Of a stretch of 7,759 nt of DNA, positions 1 to 7,070 are shown one piece after another. This DNA is from DASQUK01 sp046723645. Lineage in GTDB: Bacteria > Actinomycetota > Acidimicrobiia > Acidimicrobiales > VFJN01. The first letter of the stretch is position 1; each line of letters starts with the position of its first letter. The notes beneath the pieces were generated by a model. That model saw nothing but the letters and a program-made list of their open reading frames with translations, did not search any database and was not told where the DNA came from. The translations under genes and the position numbers were made by a program. Location of the stretch: NCBI GenBank assembly GCA_046723645.1, contig JBKOUY010000065.1, forward strand, positions 1 to 7,759. The letters are read 5' to 3'.

Positions 1-589
1 TCGTGCATATGCAAGTTGTCTCGACCGGTCCGGCACCAAAGGTGAGTGTATTTACACGTATTTCCCGCGTCAAGCCGGTCGCGTGTCCGTAGCGCCGGGC
101 CTCGTAGGCGCGGCGGCGATGCGATGGCCGGCAATAAAGAGGCGGTGGCCCCCGTCGGGTGGGCGGAGTAAATGCCTGCCCGCACCACTTGCAGGTCCGG
201 CTCTGACGATCCACGGACATAGCCTAACTCGTGGCGTGACAAGTATTGCTGAGGCGTTGTGAATCCATGGCAACTGCCGCCACGACGGCGTATTAGCAGA
301 CCGTTTGCAGGCGACACACCTTGTCGGGCGCGCGCACCATGGCACCCCGCTCCCCCACTCACCCGCGCCTGGCATCTCTCGAGGGTGGCGCAACCTACAG
401 GTCGCCCTTCCGCGTCTGTCTCCCACGGTCTCTTTGCCGGTTCTGTGCGCCGGGACCTCAAGGAGCTGAGCGCGCTTTCGGGACCGCTATCCCACCCACG
501 GTGGCACTGCGGATCGATCTAGATCACCAAGGCACGCCGTCCGCGGGCCATCCCGGTCTCACCAAGGAGTCGCCGCTAGCCGCGCGGTC
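1..589. other. Left flank with no convincing gene
   Basis: I see no supportable coding region here. Open frames exist on both strands, for example a plus-strand frame open from base 2 to a TGA at 260-262. Their translations are rich in Arg, Pro and Ser, show no recognisable motif, and lack the regular G/C third-position pattern of the genes to the right. Small dyads are present: TGCATATGCA at 4-13, GTGTA-TT-TACAC at 46-57 and GATCTAGATC at 516-525. They may be chance or regulator sites. The stretch could be a decayed gene or the spacer to a neighbouring locus. I found no rRNA, second tRNA, CRISPR repeat or insertion-sequence end. Confidence 0.55.
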
Positions 590-618
590 CGGACGAGATC
601 AGCCGCCCCTTGTAGGCT
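590..618 (+). promoter_or_regulatory. Putative selC promoter
   Basis: A TAGGCT hexamer at 613-618 fits the actinobacterial -10 pattern TAnnnT. Seventeen bases upstream, CGGACG at 590-595 matches TTGACA at its central GAC. The -10 ends seven bases before the first base of the tRNA, so transcription would start at or within a base or two of the mature 5' end. Seen: the hexamers and spacing. Inferred: promoter activity. Confidence 0.45.
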
Positions 619-625
619 CGGCCAT

Positions 626-721
626 GGAGGTGTCAGAGCGCCTGGTGGGCTCCACCGCCTTCAAAGCGGCTGGTCGTGGTGCACCCACGACGGCGGGTTC
701 GATTCCCGTCCACCTCCGCCA
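626..721 (+). tRNA. selC: tRNA-Sec (anticodon TCA)
   Basis: This is the selenocysteine tRNA that decodes UGA. It is charged with serine, converted to Sec-tRNA by SelA, and brought to the ribosome by SelB. The gene is 96 bases including an encoded CCA (719-721), close to the 95 bases of E. coli selC. The anticodon loop CTTCAAA (659-665) carries TCA at 661-663. A long D stem, a 7-bp variable arm (673-679 with 685-691) and T loop TTCGATT (698-704) are visible, with discriminator G718. The acceptor pairs 626-632 with 711-717, but the eighth pair expected in bacterial tRNA-Sec is a T633/C710 mismatch. C710 could instead pair with G692 and lengthen the T stem to six. The gene converges on fdhD, 23 bases away. 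Its partner is the in-frame TGA of fdhA 2.7 kb downstream. The identity is near certain. Confidence 0.96.
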
Positions 722-738
722 CCCGCCAAATCTGCCGC

Positions 739-753
739 GGCGGCTCATCCGCC
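739..753. terminator. Weak hairpin between selC and fdhD
   Basis: GGCGG (739-743) pairs with CCGCC (749-753) around a 5-base loop that contains the fdhD stop codon. It lies where the convergent selC and fdhD transcripts meet. No T-run follows on either strand, so it is not a textbook intrinsic terminator. It may slow polymerase or be chance in GC-rich DNA. Confidence 0.2.
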
Positions 754-1596
754 TTCCAGCGGGCGCTCGCCTAGGGGCAGCACCCGTTCCCCGCCGGTGT
801 ATATGTTCATCGACGAGCCGCGGAGGAAGCCGACCAGGGTCATGCCGGCGGACTCGGCGAGCTGCACCGCGAGGCTCGACGGCGCCGACACGGCCGCGAT
901 CATGGGCAAGCCGGCGACGAGCGCCTTCTGGGCGATCTCGAACGCGATGCGGCCCGACACCATCAGAATGTGCCCGGTGAGCGGCAGGCGCCGCTGCGTC
1001 GCTGCCCAGCCGATCACCTTGTCGACCGCGTTGTGGCGGCCGACGTCCTCCTGCACGCGCACGAGCTTGCCCTCCGCCGTGAACAGCCCCGCCGCGTGCA
1101 GCCCACCCGTGCGGTCGAACACCTTCTGGGCCGCCCGCAACCGGTCCGGGAGCTCGCTGAGTACCGCGGGAGCAACGCGCAAGCCGTCGCCCGACACGTC
1201 GGGCACGACCTTGCGGACGGCCTCGATGCTGGCCGTCCCGCACAGCCCGCACGACGACGTGGTGTACACGTTGCGCCGCAGCGACGGATCGATCGGCGAC
1301 CGATCGACGAGCTGGACGTCGACGACGTTGTACTCCTGGTCCTCGTCGCCCACGCAGTAGCGCATGGCCCGCACTTGGGCTGCATCCCGCACGATCCCCT
1401 CGGTGAGGCAGAACCCCAGGGCCAGTTCGAAGTCGCTGCCCGGCGTGCGCATCGTGACCGACACCGGCTCGCCGTTGACGCGGATCTCCATCGGCTCCTC
1501 GCCGGCCAGCACGTCGGGCCGGCGCGAGGCGACCCCGTCGCGCACCGCCAGCATCGTGCGACGGTCCACGACCCGGCGAGCCGTCGTGGTTGCCAT
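745..1596 (-). CDS. fdhD: FdhD, sulfurtransferase for formate dehydrogenase molybdenum cofactor
   Basis: FdhD carries sulfur from a cysteine desulfurase (IscS in E. coli) to the bis-MGD molybdenum cofactor of FDH, in the cytoplasm before Tat export; without it FDH is inactive. The protein is 283 residues, about the family length. Family marks are visible: the sulfur-handling CxxC in SSCGLCGTAS (Cys116 and Cys119), TGGLHAAGL (163-171), EDVGRHNAVDKVIG (183-196) and a C-terminal GFLRG...NIYTGG segment (256-269). The ATG at 1596 is supported by AGGAGG (minus strand of 1604-1609) seven bases upstream; an in-frame Met at residue 15 is a less likely start. It follows mrp by 28 bases in the same direction and is probably co-transcribed with it. 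It diverges from fdhABC, its client. The stop is TGA. Confidence 0.96.
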   Translation of the reverse strand: MATTTARRVVDRRTMLAVRDGVASRRPDVLAGEEPMEIRVNGEPVSVTMRTPGSDFELALGFCLTEGIVRDAAQVRAMRYCVGDEDQEYNVVDVQLVDRSPIDPSLRRNVYTTSSCGLCGTASIEAVRKVVPDVSGDGLRVAPAVLSELPDRLRAAQKVFDRTGGLHAAGLFTAEGKLVRVQEDVGRHNAVDKVIGWAATQRRLPLTGHILMVSGRIAFEIAQKALVAGLPMIAAVSAPSSLAVQLAESAGMTLVGFLRGSSMNIYTGGERVLPLGERPLEGG

Positions 1597-1624
1597 GCCT
1601 CGTCCTCCTGCGTCTCGTTGCCAG

Positions 1625-2692
1625 TTAACCCGACGTGATGCGGAGCTGGGGGTGGCGGATGCGGCCGGGAGAGAGCTCGAGCAAGCGGACAGCCGCTGCG
1701 TCGAGCGTACGGCTCGCCTCGCCGTCCGGCTCGCGCACCACGACGGGCTCCCCCTGGTCCGCGCCCTCGCGCACCGCCGGGACGAGCGGGATTTGGCCCA
1801 GCAGCGGCACGTCCAACTCCCGCGCTAGCAGGTCGCCGCCACCGGCGCCGAACAGCTCGTAGCTCTCCCCGTCGTGGCCAGTGAACCAGCTCATGTTCTC
1901 GATGACGCCGGCCACGCGCAGCTTCACCTCCCGGGCCATGTAGGCGGCCCGCTGCGCCACCCGCTGGGCGGCTGCCTGGGGCGTCGTGACGATGACCACC
2001 TCGGCGTCGGGCAGCAGCCGGGCCACGCTGAGCGATACGTCGCCGGTGCCGGGAGGCATGTCGACGACGAGCACGTCGGGGCCGTCCCAGAACACGTCCG
2101 TCACGAACTGCTCCAGCATCTTGTGCAGCATCGGGCCCCGCCAGATCACGGGCGCGCTCTCCTCGGTGAGCATCCCCACCGAGACCACCCGGACGCCGTG
2201 CGCCAACGGCGGGACGAACAGTCCGTCGATGATCACGGGCCCCCGGTGGATGCCCATCATCCGGGGGATCGAGAAGCCCCAAACGTCGGCGTCGAGCAGC
2301 GCCACCCGTTGGCCCCGTTGCGCCATGGCGACCGCCAAGCTGGTCGCGATCGAGGACTTACCCACGCCGCCCTTGCCCGAGGCGATGGCGAGGACGCGAC
2401 TGGCGCCGAACACGGCGGACGGCTCGGGCACCTCGCCCTGGAGCCGGCGGCGCAGCCGGGCCCGGTCGCGGTCGTTCATGACCGAGAGGTCGAGGACGAC
2501 GTCGTCGACGCCGAGCGAGCGCACAGCCCTGGTCACGTCCTGCTGGATGCGCTCGGCCTGCGGGTGGCCGGACACGACCAGCGCCAGCGAGACCTGCACC
2601 CGCCCTGGCCGCACGACGACCCCTTGCACGATGCCGAGGTCGGTGATCGGCCGCCCGAGCTCGGGCTCGGTCACCTCTGCGAGTGCGGCCAT
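1625..2692 (-). CDS. mrp: Mrp/ApbC/NBP35-family ATPase, probable Fe-S cluster carrier
   Basis: This is a P-loop ATPase of the Mrp/ApbC family, which binds and transfers Fe-S clusters in the cytoplasm. It has 355 residues. The N-terminal 80 or so form the MIP18/DUF59-type domain common in bacterial Mrp. The deviant Walker A SGKGGVGKS is at 105-113, the switch region DADVWGFSIPRMMG at 134-147, and the Walker B-like DMPPGTGD at 211-218. The family segment IENMSWF (264-270) is present, but the CxxC that normally follows it and ligates the bridging cluster is missing: the sequence reads TGHDGESYELFG. The protein contains no cysteine at all. I recall this variant from actinobacterial Mrp proteins. 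The ATG at 2692 is the first possible start; no ATG, GTG or TTG occurs in frame upstream before a stop, and its ribosome binding site is weak. Its place upstream of fdhD suggests a role in metallating FDH, which is an inference. Confidence 0.92.
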   Translation of the reverse strand: MAALAEVTEPELGRPITDLGIVQGVVVRPGRVQVSLALVVSGHPQAERIQQDVTRAVRSLGVDDVVLDLSVMNDRDRARLRRRLQGEVPEPSAVFGASRVLAIASGKGGVGKSSIATSLAVAMAQRGQRVALLDADVWGFSIPRMMGIHRGPVIIDGLFVPPLAHGVRVVSVGMLTEESAPVIWRGPMLHKMLEQFVTDVFWDGPDVLVVDMPPGTGDVSLSVARLLPDAEVVIVTTPQAAAQRVAQRAAYMAREVKLRVAGVIENMSWFTGHDGESYELFGAGGGDLLARELDVPLLGQIPLVPAVREGADQGEPVVVREPDGEASRTLDAAAVRLLELSPGRIRHPQLRITSG

Positions 2693-2851
2693 GACCTGGG
2701 CGTCGGAAGGCGGTGCGAGCGTAACGGGGCCTCCAAGCGGCGGCGAGTGGTAAGCGGATCGTAAACCCGCGCGACCGGATTGTGTGCTGTATTGTCAACA
2801 GCAGCAGCAACAACTCGATGGCGGGCGCTCGAGACTCGAGGGGGGCCATCG
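2693..2851. promoter_or_regulatory. Divergent promoter region between mrp and fdhA
   Basis: This 159-base gap must hold the promoters of both operons. On the minus strand, TACGAT (complement of 2758-2763) fits a -10 for mrp; its -35 region is poor. On the plus strand, TATTGT (2790-2795) fits a -10 for fdhA, also with a weak -35. A perfect 6-bp dyad, TGCTGT (2785-2790) and ACAGCA (2798-2803) seven bases apart, overlaps the plus-strand -10. A second dyad lies near the ribosome binding site. A perfect TTGACA (complement of 2793-2798) exists on the minus strand but has no matching -10 at normal spacing. The exact promoters are uncertain. Confidence 0.45.
2828..2845 (+). promoter_or_regulatory. 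fdhA ribosome binding site overlapping a CTCGAG dyad
   Basis: GAGGGGGG (2838-2845) lies six bases before the ATG at 2852 and is the clear Shine-Dalgarno region. It decides this start over an upstream TTG at 2780. Two copies of the palindrome CTCGAG (2828-2833 and 2835-2840) stand one base apart, and the second overlaps the first three bases of the purine run. Pairing between the copies would be geometrically strained in RNA, so a protein site is as likely as a structure. Confidence 0.5.
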
Positions 2852-5800
2852 ATGCAGCAGGTCAGTCGTCGCCAGTTCCTGCAGGGTGCCATCGGCGGTG
2901 GGGGAGCGCTCGGTCTCGCAAGCTTTGGTTTCGACGCGTCCGCCGCCGCCCAGGAAGTGCGTGAGCTCAAGATCCAGAACGCCACCGAGACCCGCACGGT
3001 CTGCCCGTACTGCGCCGTGGGCTGCTCGATGATCGGCTACACCATCGGCGGCCAGGCGTCGAACACCGAGCCCGTGCTCATCCACATCGAGGGCGACCCC
3101 GACAGCCCGGTCAACGGCGGCACGCTGTGCCCCAAGGGAGCCTCCACGCTCCAGCTGGCCCTCAACCGGCGGCGAGTGGAGCACCCGATGTACCGGGCGC
3201 CCGGGGGCACGCAATGGGAGCGCATCTCCTGGGACGACGCCATGGAGAGGATGACCCGCTGGGTGAAGGACGCCCGCGATGACCACTTCATCGAGCAGGA
3301 CGACGAGGGCAACACGGTCAACCGTCAGACCGGATTTTCGTTCCTCGGCGGGGCGACGATCTCCAACGAGGAGGGCTACCTCACGGCCAAGCTGATGCGG
3401 GCCCTCGGGACGGTCTACATAGAGCAACAGGCCCGGGTCTGACACGGCCCCACGGTGGCCAGTTTGGCCGCCAGCTTCGGCCGAGGGGCCATGACGAATC
3501 ACTGGCGTGACTTCAAGAACAGTGACGTCATCCTGGTCATCGGGGCCAATCCCGCGGAGAACCACCCGTGTGGGTGGAAGTGGGCCCACGTCGGCCGCGA
3601 CGAGCGGGGCACCCGCATCATCCACGTGGATCCCCGGTTCACTCGCACGTCGGCCATCGCCGATGTCTACGTGCCGATCCGAGCCGGGACCGACACGGCG
3701 TTCTTCGGCGGCCTGATCAACTACGTCCTGGAGAACGAGCTGTACCAGGACGACTACGTGCGCCTGCACACCAACGCATCGTTCGTCGTGGCCGCGGACT
3801 ACTCGTTCGAGGACGGGCTCTTCTCCGGCTACGACGAGGCCGAGCGCACCTACGACACCGCCAGCTGGGACTACGAGCGCGAGACCAACCCCACCGACGA
3901 AGCCTCCCCCCAGCCCGGTTTGGGCCAAGGCGTAGGGCCGATCGCCGAGCCCTCGTTCGCCCGGGTGGACCCCACGCTCCAGGACCCCCGGTGCGTGTTC
4001 CAGCTGATGAAGGAGCACTACAGCCGCTACACCCCGGAGTTGGTCTCACAGATCACCGGGATACCCGAGGACAAGTTCCTCCAGGTCGCCGAGGAGTTCG
4101 GCGCCACGGGCACCGCGGACAAGTCCGGCAGCGTCGTCTATGCCGTCGGGCTCACCCACCACACGTCCGGGGTGCAGATCATCAGGGGCATCGGAATTCT
4201 CCAGATGCTGCTCGGCAACGTCGGCATCCCTGGTGGCGGGGTCAACGCCGAACGCGGCCATGCCAACATCCAGGGCAACACCGACAACGCCATCTCCTGG
4301 GAGATCCTCCCGGGCTACCTGGCCATCCCGCGCCCCGGCATGGAGACCATGGCCGACTACCTCGACATGGTCCCCGCCAAGCAGCTGCGCCCCAACTCCA
4401 TCAACTTCTTCGGGACCAACTACGGGAAGTTCCTGGTCAGCCAGCTGAAGGCGTTCTTCGGCGACGCGGCAACCGCCGGCAACGACTTCGCCTACTCGTG
4501 GATCCCGAAGCCGGAGAAGAACTCGTCGTGGCTCACCGTCCACGACGAGGCCCGGGCCGGGCGGCTCGACGGCATCATCTACGGCGGCTTCACCGGCGTG
4601 ACCGTCGGCCCGGACTCGAACCGGATGGCGGAGTCGCTCGCGAACCTGAAGTGGCTGGTCATCATGGACCCGCTGCCGACGTCGGCGTCGGAGTTCTGGC
4701 GGGCCCCCGGGGTCGATCCCGGGGACATCCAGACCGAGGCGCTGTTCCTGCCGGCCACCCACTGGATCGAGAAGTCGGGGTCGTTCACCAACTCGGGCCG
4801 GTGGGCGCAGTGGAAGCACGCGGTGCTGCCGGCGACGGGTGAGGTCAGGGACGACAACCGGATCCTCGGCGAGCTGTACCAGCGCTTGAAGGCCCTGTAC
4901 CAGGACGAGGGCGGCGCCTTCCCCGACCCGGTGCTCAACCTGCACTGGCCGTACTCGGACCCCATGAACCCGGGCCTCGAGGAGCTGGCCAAGGAGGTCA
5001 ACGGCTCCACCCTCGAGACCGGTGAGCAGCTGTCGACGTTCGTCGACCTGGCCGACGACGGGACGACCGCATCGGGGGACTGGATCTACTGTGGGTCCTG
5101 GACCGAGGACGGCAACCAGATGGACCGCCGCGGCACCGCCGACCCCACCGGCCTCGGCTTCTTCCACGAGTGGACCTGGTCGTGGCCGCTCAACCGGCGC
5201 ATCCTCTACAACCGGGCGTCCGCCGACGCCGACGGGCGGCCCTGGGACCCCACCCGGCCCGGGATCCAGTGGAACGGGTCCAAGTGGGTGGGGGACGTGC
5301 CCGACATCACCGCCACCTCCAGCCCGCAGGAGGGCAAGGGCGCGTTCATCATGACCGGTGAGGGTGTCGGTCGGCTGTTCGCCCCCAAGAACCTGACCAC
5401 CGACGGGCCGTTCCCCGAGCACTACGAGCAGACCGAGGCGCCGATCGACAACCTGCTGTCCGGCACCCGGCGCAACCCGGCGGCGTTCCTGTACGAGGAC
5501 GCGCCGGCCAGCTTCGCCGAGGACGATGCCGACTTCCCCTACGTCGCCACCACCTACCGGGTCACCGAGCACGAGCACTACGTGACCCAGAACGTGCCCT
5601 ACCTCGTCGAGGCCATGCCCGACTTCTTCATCGAGCTGCCCGTCGAGCTGGCCGACGAGAAGGGCATCGACAACGGGGGCCGCGTGCGGGTGCGATCCAA
5701 GCGGGGCGAGGTCGAGGGCGTCGCTTTGGTCACCAAGCGCATGCGGCCCTTGCGGGTGGGGGACAACAAGGTCGTCTACCAGGTCGGCATCCCGGTGCAC

Positions 5801-5935
5801 TGGCACTACGCCGGCGGGAAGGGCGAGGGTGAGGCGGCGCCCATGATGGCCAACCTGCTGACGCCGTACATCGGCGACGCCAACGTCCGCACGCCCGAGT
5901 ACAAGGGCTTCCTCGTGAACGTCGAGAAGGCATAG
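2852..5935 (+). CDS. fdhA: Formate dehydrogenase alpha subunit, selenocysteine-containing (TGA 3440-3442 = Sec197)
   Basis: This is the catalytic subunit of a respiratory FDH (FdnG/FdoG type), oxidising formate to CO2 at a Mo-bisMGD site. It has 1027 residues including Sec; E. coli FdnG has about 1015. A Tat signal starts it (SRRQFLQ, 5-11, then a hydrophobic stretch ending ASAAAQ near 29-34), so it is exported folded. The [4Fe-4S] ligands are Cys51, Cys54, Cys58 and Cys93, followed by Lys95 in CPKG. The catalytic motif is ARVUHGPTVAS with Sec197 and His198, as in FdnG. Further marks are VIGANPAENHP (229-239), GGGVNAERGHANIQG (461-475) and the C-terminal dinucleotide-binding domain (about 897-1020). 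The frame is unbroken on both sides of the TGA, so this is recoding, not a pseudogene. The ATG at 2852 is chosen for its Shine-Dalgarno and for placing the Tat motif at residues 5-11. fdhB starts 10 bases after the TAG stop. Confidence 0.96.
3440..3483 (+). promoter_or_regulatory. Bacterial SECIS element with Sec UGA codon
   Basis: The TGA (3440-3442) is followed after 11 bases by a 7-bp hairpin: GGTGGCC (3454-3460) and GGCCGCC (3466-3472) around the loop AGTTT (3461-3465). The loop keeps the G-T dinucleotide that SelB contacts in the E. coli fdhF element. The 11-base distance also matches fdhF, whose UGA is likewise followed by CACGGCCC. A lower 5-bp helix can form between 3445-3449 and 3479-3483. 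The element lies inside the coding region, as bacterial SECIS elements do, and would be bound by the C-terminal domain of SelB. The structure is drawn by eye; no folding was run. Confidence 0.88.
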
Positions 5936-5945
5936 GGAGGCCAGC

Positions 5946-7070
5946 ATGTCCACCGAGCTCGGTCTGGCCGTCCGCCGGAAGTCGGCGTCACCGTCGTCGG
6001 GCACCAACATCCGCCGCGAGAGCGCCGAGGTGTCCAAGCTCGTCGACATCGACCTGTGCATCGGCTGCAAGGCGTGCGAGGTCGCCTGCAAGGAATGGAA
6101 CAGCCTGGAGCCCGACGACACCGCCAACTTCGGCAGCTACCAGAGCCACGAGGACCTGACCGCCAGCACCTGGGACCTCATGCGGTTCAAGGAGGTCGAC
6201 CTCGACAACGGTGACATCGCGTGGCTGATCCGCAAGGACAGTTGCCTGCACTGCGACGAGCCGGGGTGCCTGCTGGCGTGCCCGGCACCCGGCGCGGTGG
6301 TCCAGTACGAGAACGGCATCGTCGACTTCGACCAGTCGCGCTGCATCGGCTGCCAGTACTGCGTGACGGGCTGCCCGTTCGACATCCCCCGCTTCGACCA
6401 GAAGACCAAGAAGGTCTACAAGTGCACGATGTGCGTCGACCGGGTCGCCGGGGGCCTGGAACCGGCGTGCGTGAAGGCCTGCCCGACCGGGTCGATCCGG
6501 TTCGGGTCCCGCCAGGAGATGCTCGCCTACGGCGAGACCAAGGTCGGCAAGCTGCACGACCGGGGCTTCGACGACGCGCTGCTGTACGACCCGTCGGGTG
6601 TCAACGGGCTCCACATGATGTACGTGGTGCCGCGGGGCAACATGCTCGGCGACTACGGGCTGCCGAAGGACCCCGACGTGCGCGCCAACCTGAGCTTCAT
6701 CGGCAAGCTGCAGGGCTTGCGCGGCATCGGCGCCATTGCCACCTGGGCGGGGCTCATCGGTGCCGGCCTCTACTGGCTACGCGTCGGGCGCAAGGCGCCG
6801 CCCCCCGAGGCGGTGGCCGAGGCCGAGGCCGAGCGGCTGGGTCGGGAGGCCCCCGAGGCGTTGGAGCCCGGGGAGCCGGCGGCGGTGGCCGCGGCTCCGG
6901 ACGCGGGCGGGGAGGCCGCAGGCGCCGAGGGACCCGCCATGCCGGGGGCAGCCGGGGAGTCCGGCCAGCGCGGGCCGTCTGGCGAGGCTGGTGGGTCCGG
7001 CGAGGCCGGCGGGCAGGCGAGCGACGCGGGCGACACGGACGCGAGCGACACGGGGGAGGCGGAGCGATGA
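5946..7070 (+). CDS. fdhB: Formate dehydrogenase beta (iron-sulfur) subunit with long C-terminal tail
   Basis: This is the electron-transfer subunit, carrying four [4Fe-4S] clusters between FdhA and the cytochrome b. Its 16 ligand cysteines are complete: CIGCKACEVAC (38-48), CLHCDEPGCLLAC (100-112), CIGCQYCVTGC (133-143), and Cys160/163 with Cys175/179. One membrane helix (about 257-278) anchors it, as in E. coli FdnH. The protein has 374 residues against about 294 in FdnH. The extra is mostly a tail (about 283-374) rich in Ala, Gly, Pro, Glu and Asp, including a tandem SGEAGG (345-350, 351-356). By analogy with FdnH the tail would be cytoplasmic. The ATG at 5946 has GGGAGG (5935-5940) five bases upstream. 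The stop TGA overlaps the fdhC start in ATGA, so the two are probably translationally coupled. Confidence 0.96.
   Translation: MSTELGLAVRRKSASPSSGTNIRRESAEVSKLVDIDLCIGCKACEVACKEWNSLEPDDTANFGSYQSHEDLTASTWDLMRFKEVDLDNGDIAWLIRKDSCLHCDEPGCLLACPAPGAVVQYENGIVDFDQSRCIGCQYCVTGCPFDIPRFDQKTKKVYKCTMCVDRVAGGLEPACVKACPTGSIRFGSRQEMLAYGETKVGKLHDRGFDDALLYDPSGVNGLHMMYVVPRGNMLGDYGLPKDPDVRANLSFIGKLQGLRGIGAIATWAGLIGAGLYWLRVGRKAPPPEAVAEAEAERLGREAPEALEPGEPAAVAAAPDAGGEAAGAEGPAMPGAAGESGQRGPSGEAGGSGEAGGQASDAGDTDASDTGEAER
6792..7067 (+). repeat. Low-complexity coding tract in fdhB
   Basis: This tract encodes the Ala/Gly/Pro/Glu-rich tail of FdhB. It contains an 18-base tandem duplication (6978-6995 and 6996-7013, 15 of 18 bases identical) that encodes SGEAGG twice. 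All three differences are synonymous, so the duplication is not brand new. Smaller GAGGCC-type reiterations occur around 6805-6835. Confidence 0.75.

Noticed and set aside
2..262. Tail end of a gene entering from the left, plus frame
   Set aside because: The frame is open for 86 codons, but the translation shows no recognisable motif and no third-position G/C bias. It could be a fragment, but I cannot support it.
70..426. Minus-strand 118-codon ORF
   Set aside because: No motif, rich in Arg and Pro, no ribosome binding site I can point to, and no codon bias matching the real genes.
321..980. A 219-codon plus-strand ORF from the left flank into fdhD
   Set aside because: It runs through the tRNA-Sec gene and antisense to fdhD, and its translation is low complexity (Arg, Pro, Ser).
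1014..2282. A minus-strand ORF in another frame spanning mrp and fdhD
   Set aside because: It is Arg/Ala/Gly-rich and without motifs, while the alternative frame carries intact mrp and fdhD, including the Walker motifs and the FdhD CxxC.
2797..2815. CAGCAGCAGCAACAAC as a microsatellite
   Set aside because: Only three full CAG units are present, too short to call a repeat feature; part of it belongs to the dyad at 2785-2803.
2780..3442. A separate 219-codon FDH gene ending at the TGA
   Set aside because: It is the first part of fdhA. The TGA is the Sec codon, the frame continues, and the upstream TTG start has no good ribosome binding site, while the ATG at 2852 has one and begins a proper Tat signal.
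3455..5935. A separate FDH gene starting at GTG 3455
   Set aside because: It would lack the signal peptide, the [4Fe-4S] site and the catalytic residue, and it has no ribosome binding site. It is the remainder of fdhA.
4046..6127. A 693-codon minus-strand ORF opposite fdhA
   Set aside because: It is an antisense shadow in GC-rich DNA: the translation is dominated by Gly, Val, Arg, Leu and Asp with no domain, and the plus strand encodes a certain FDH.
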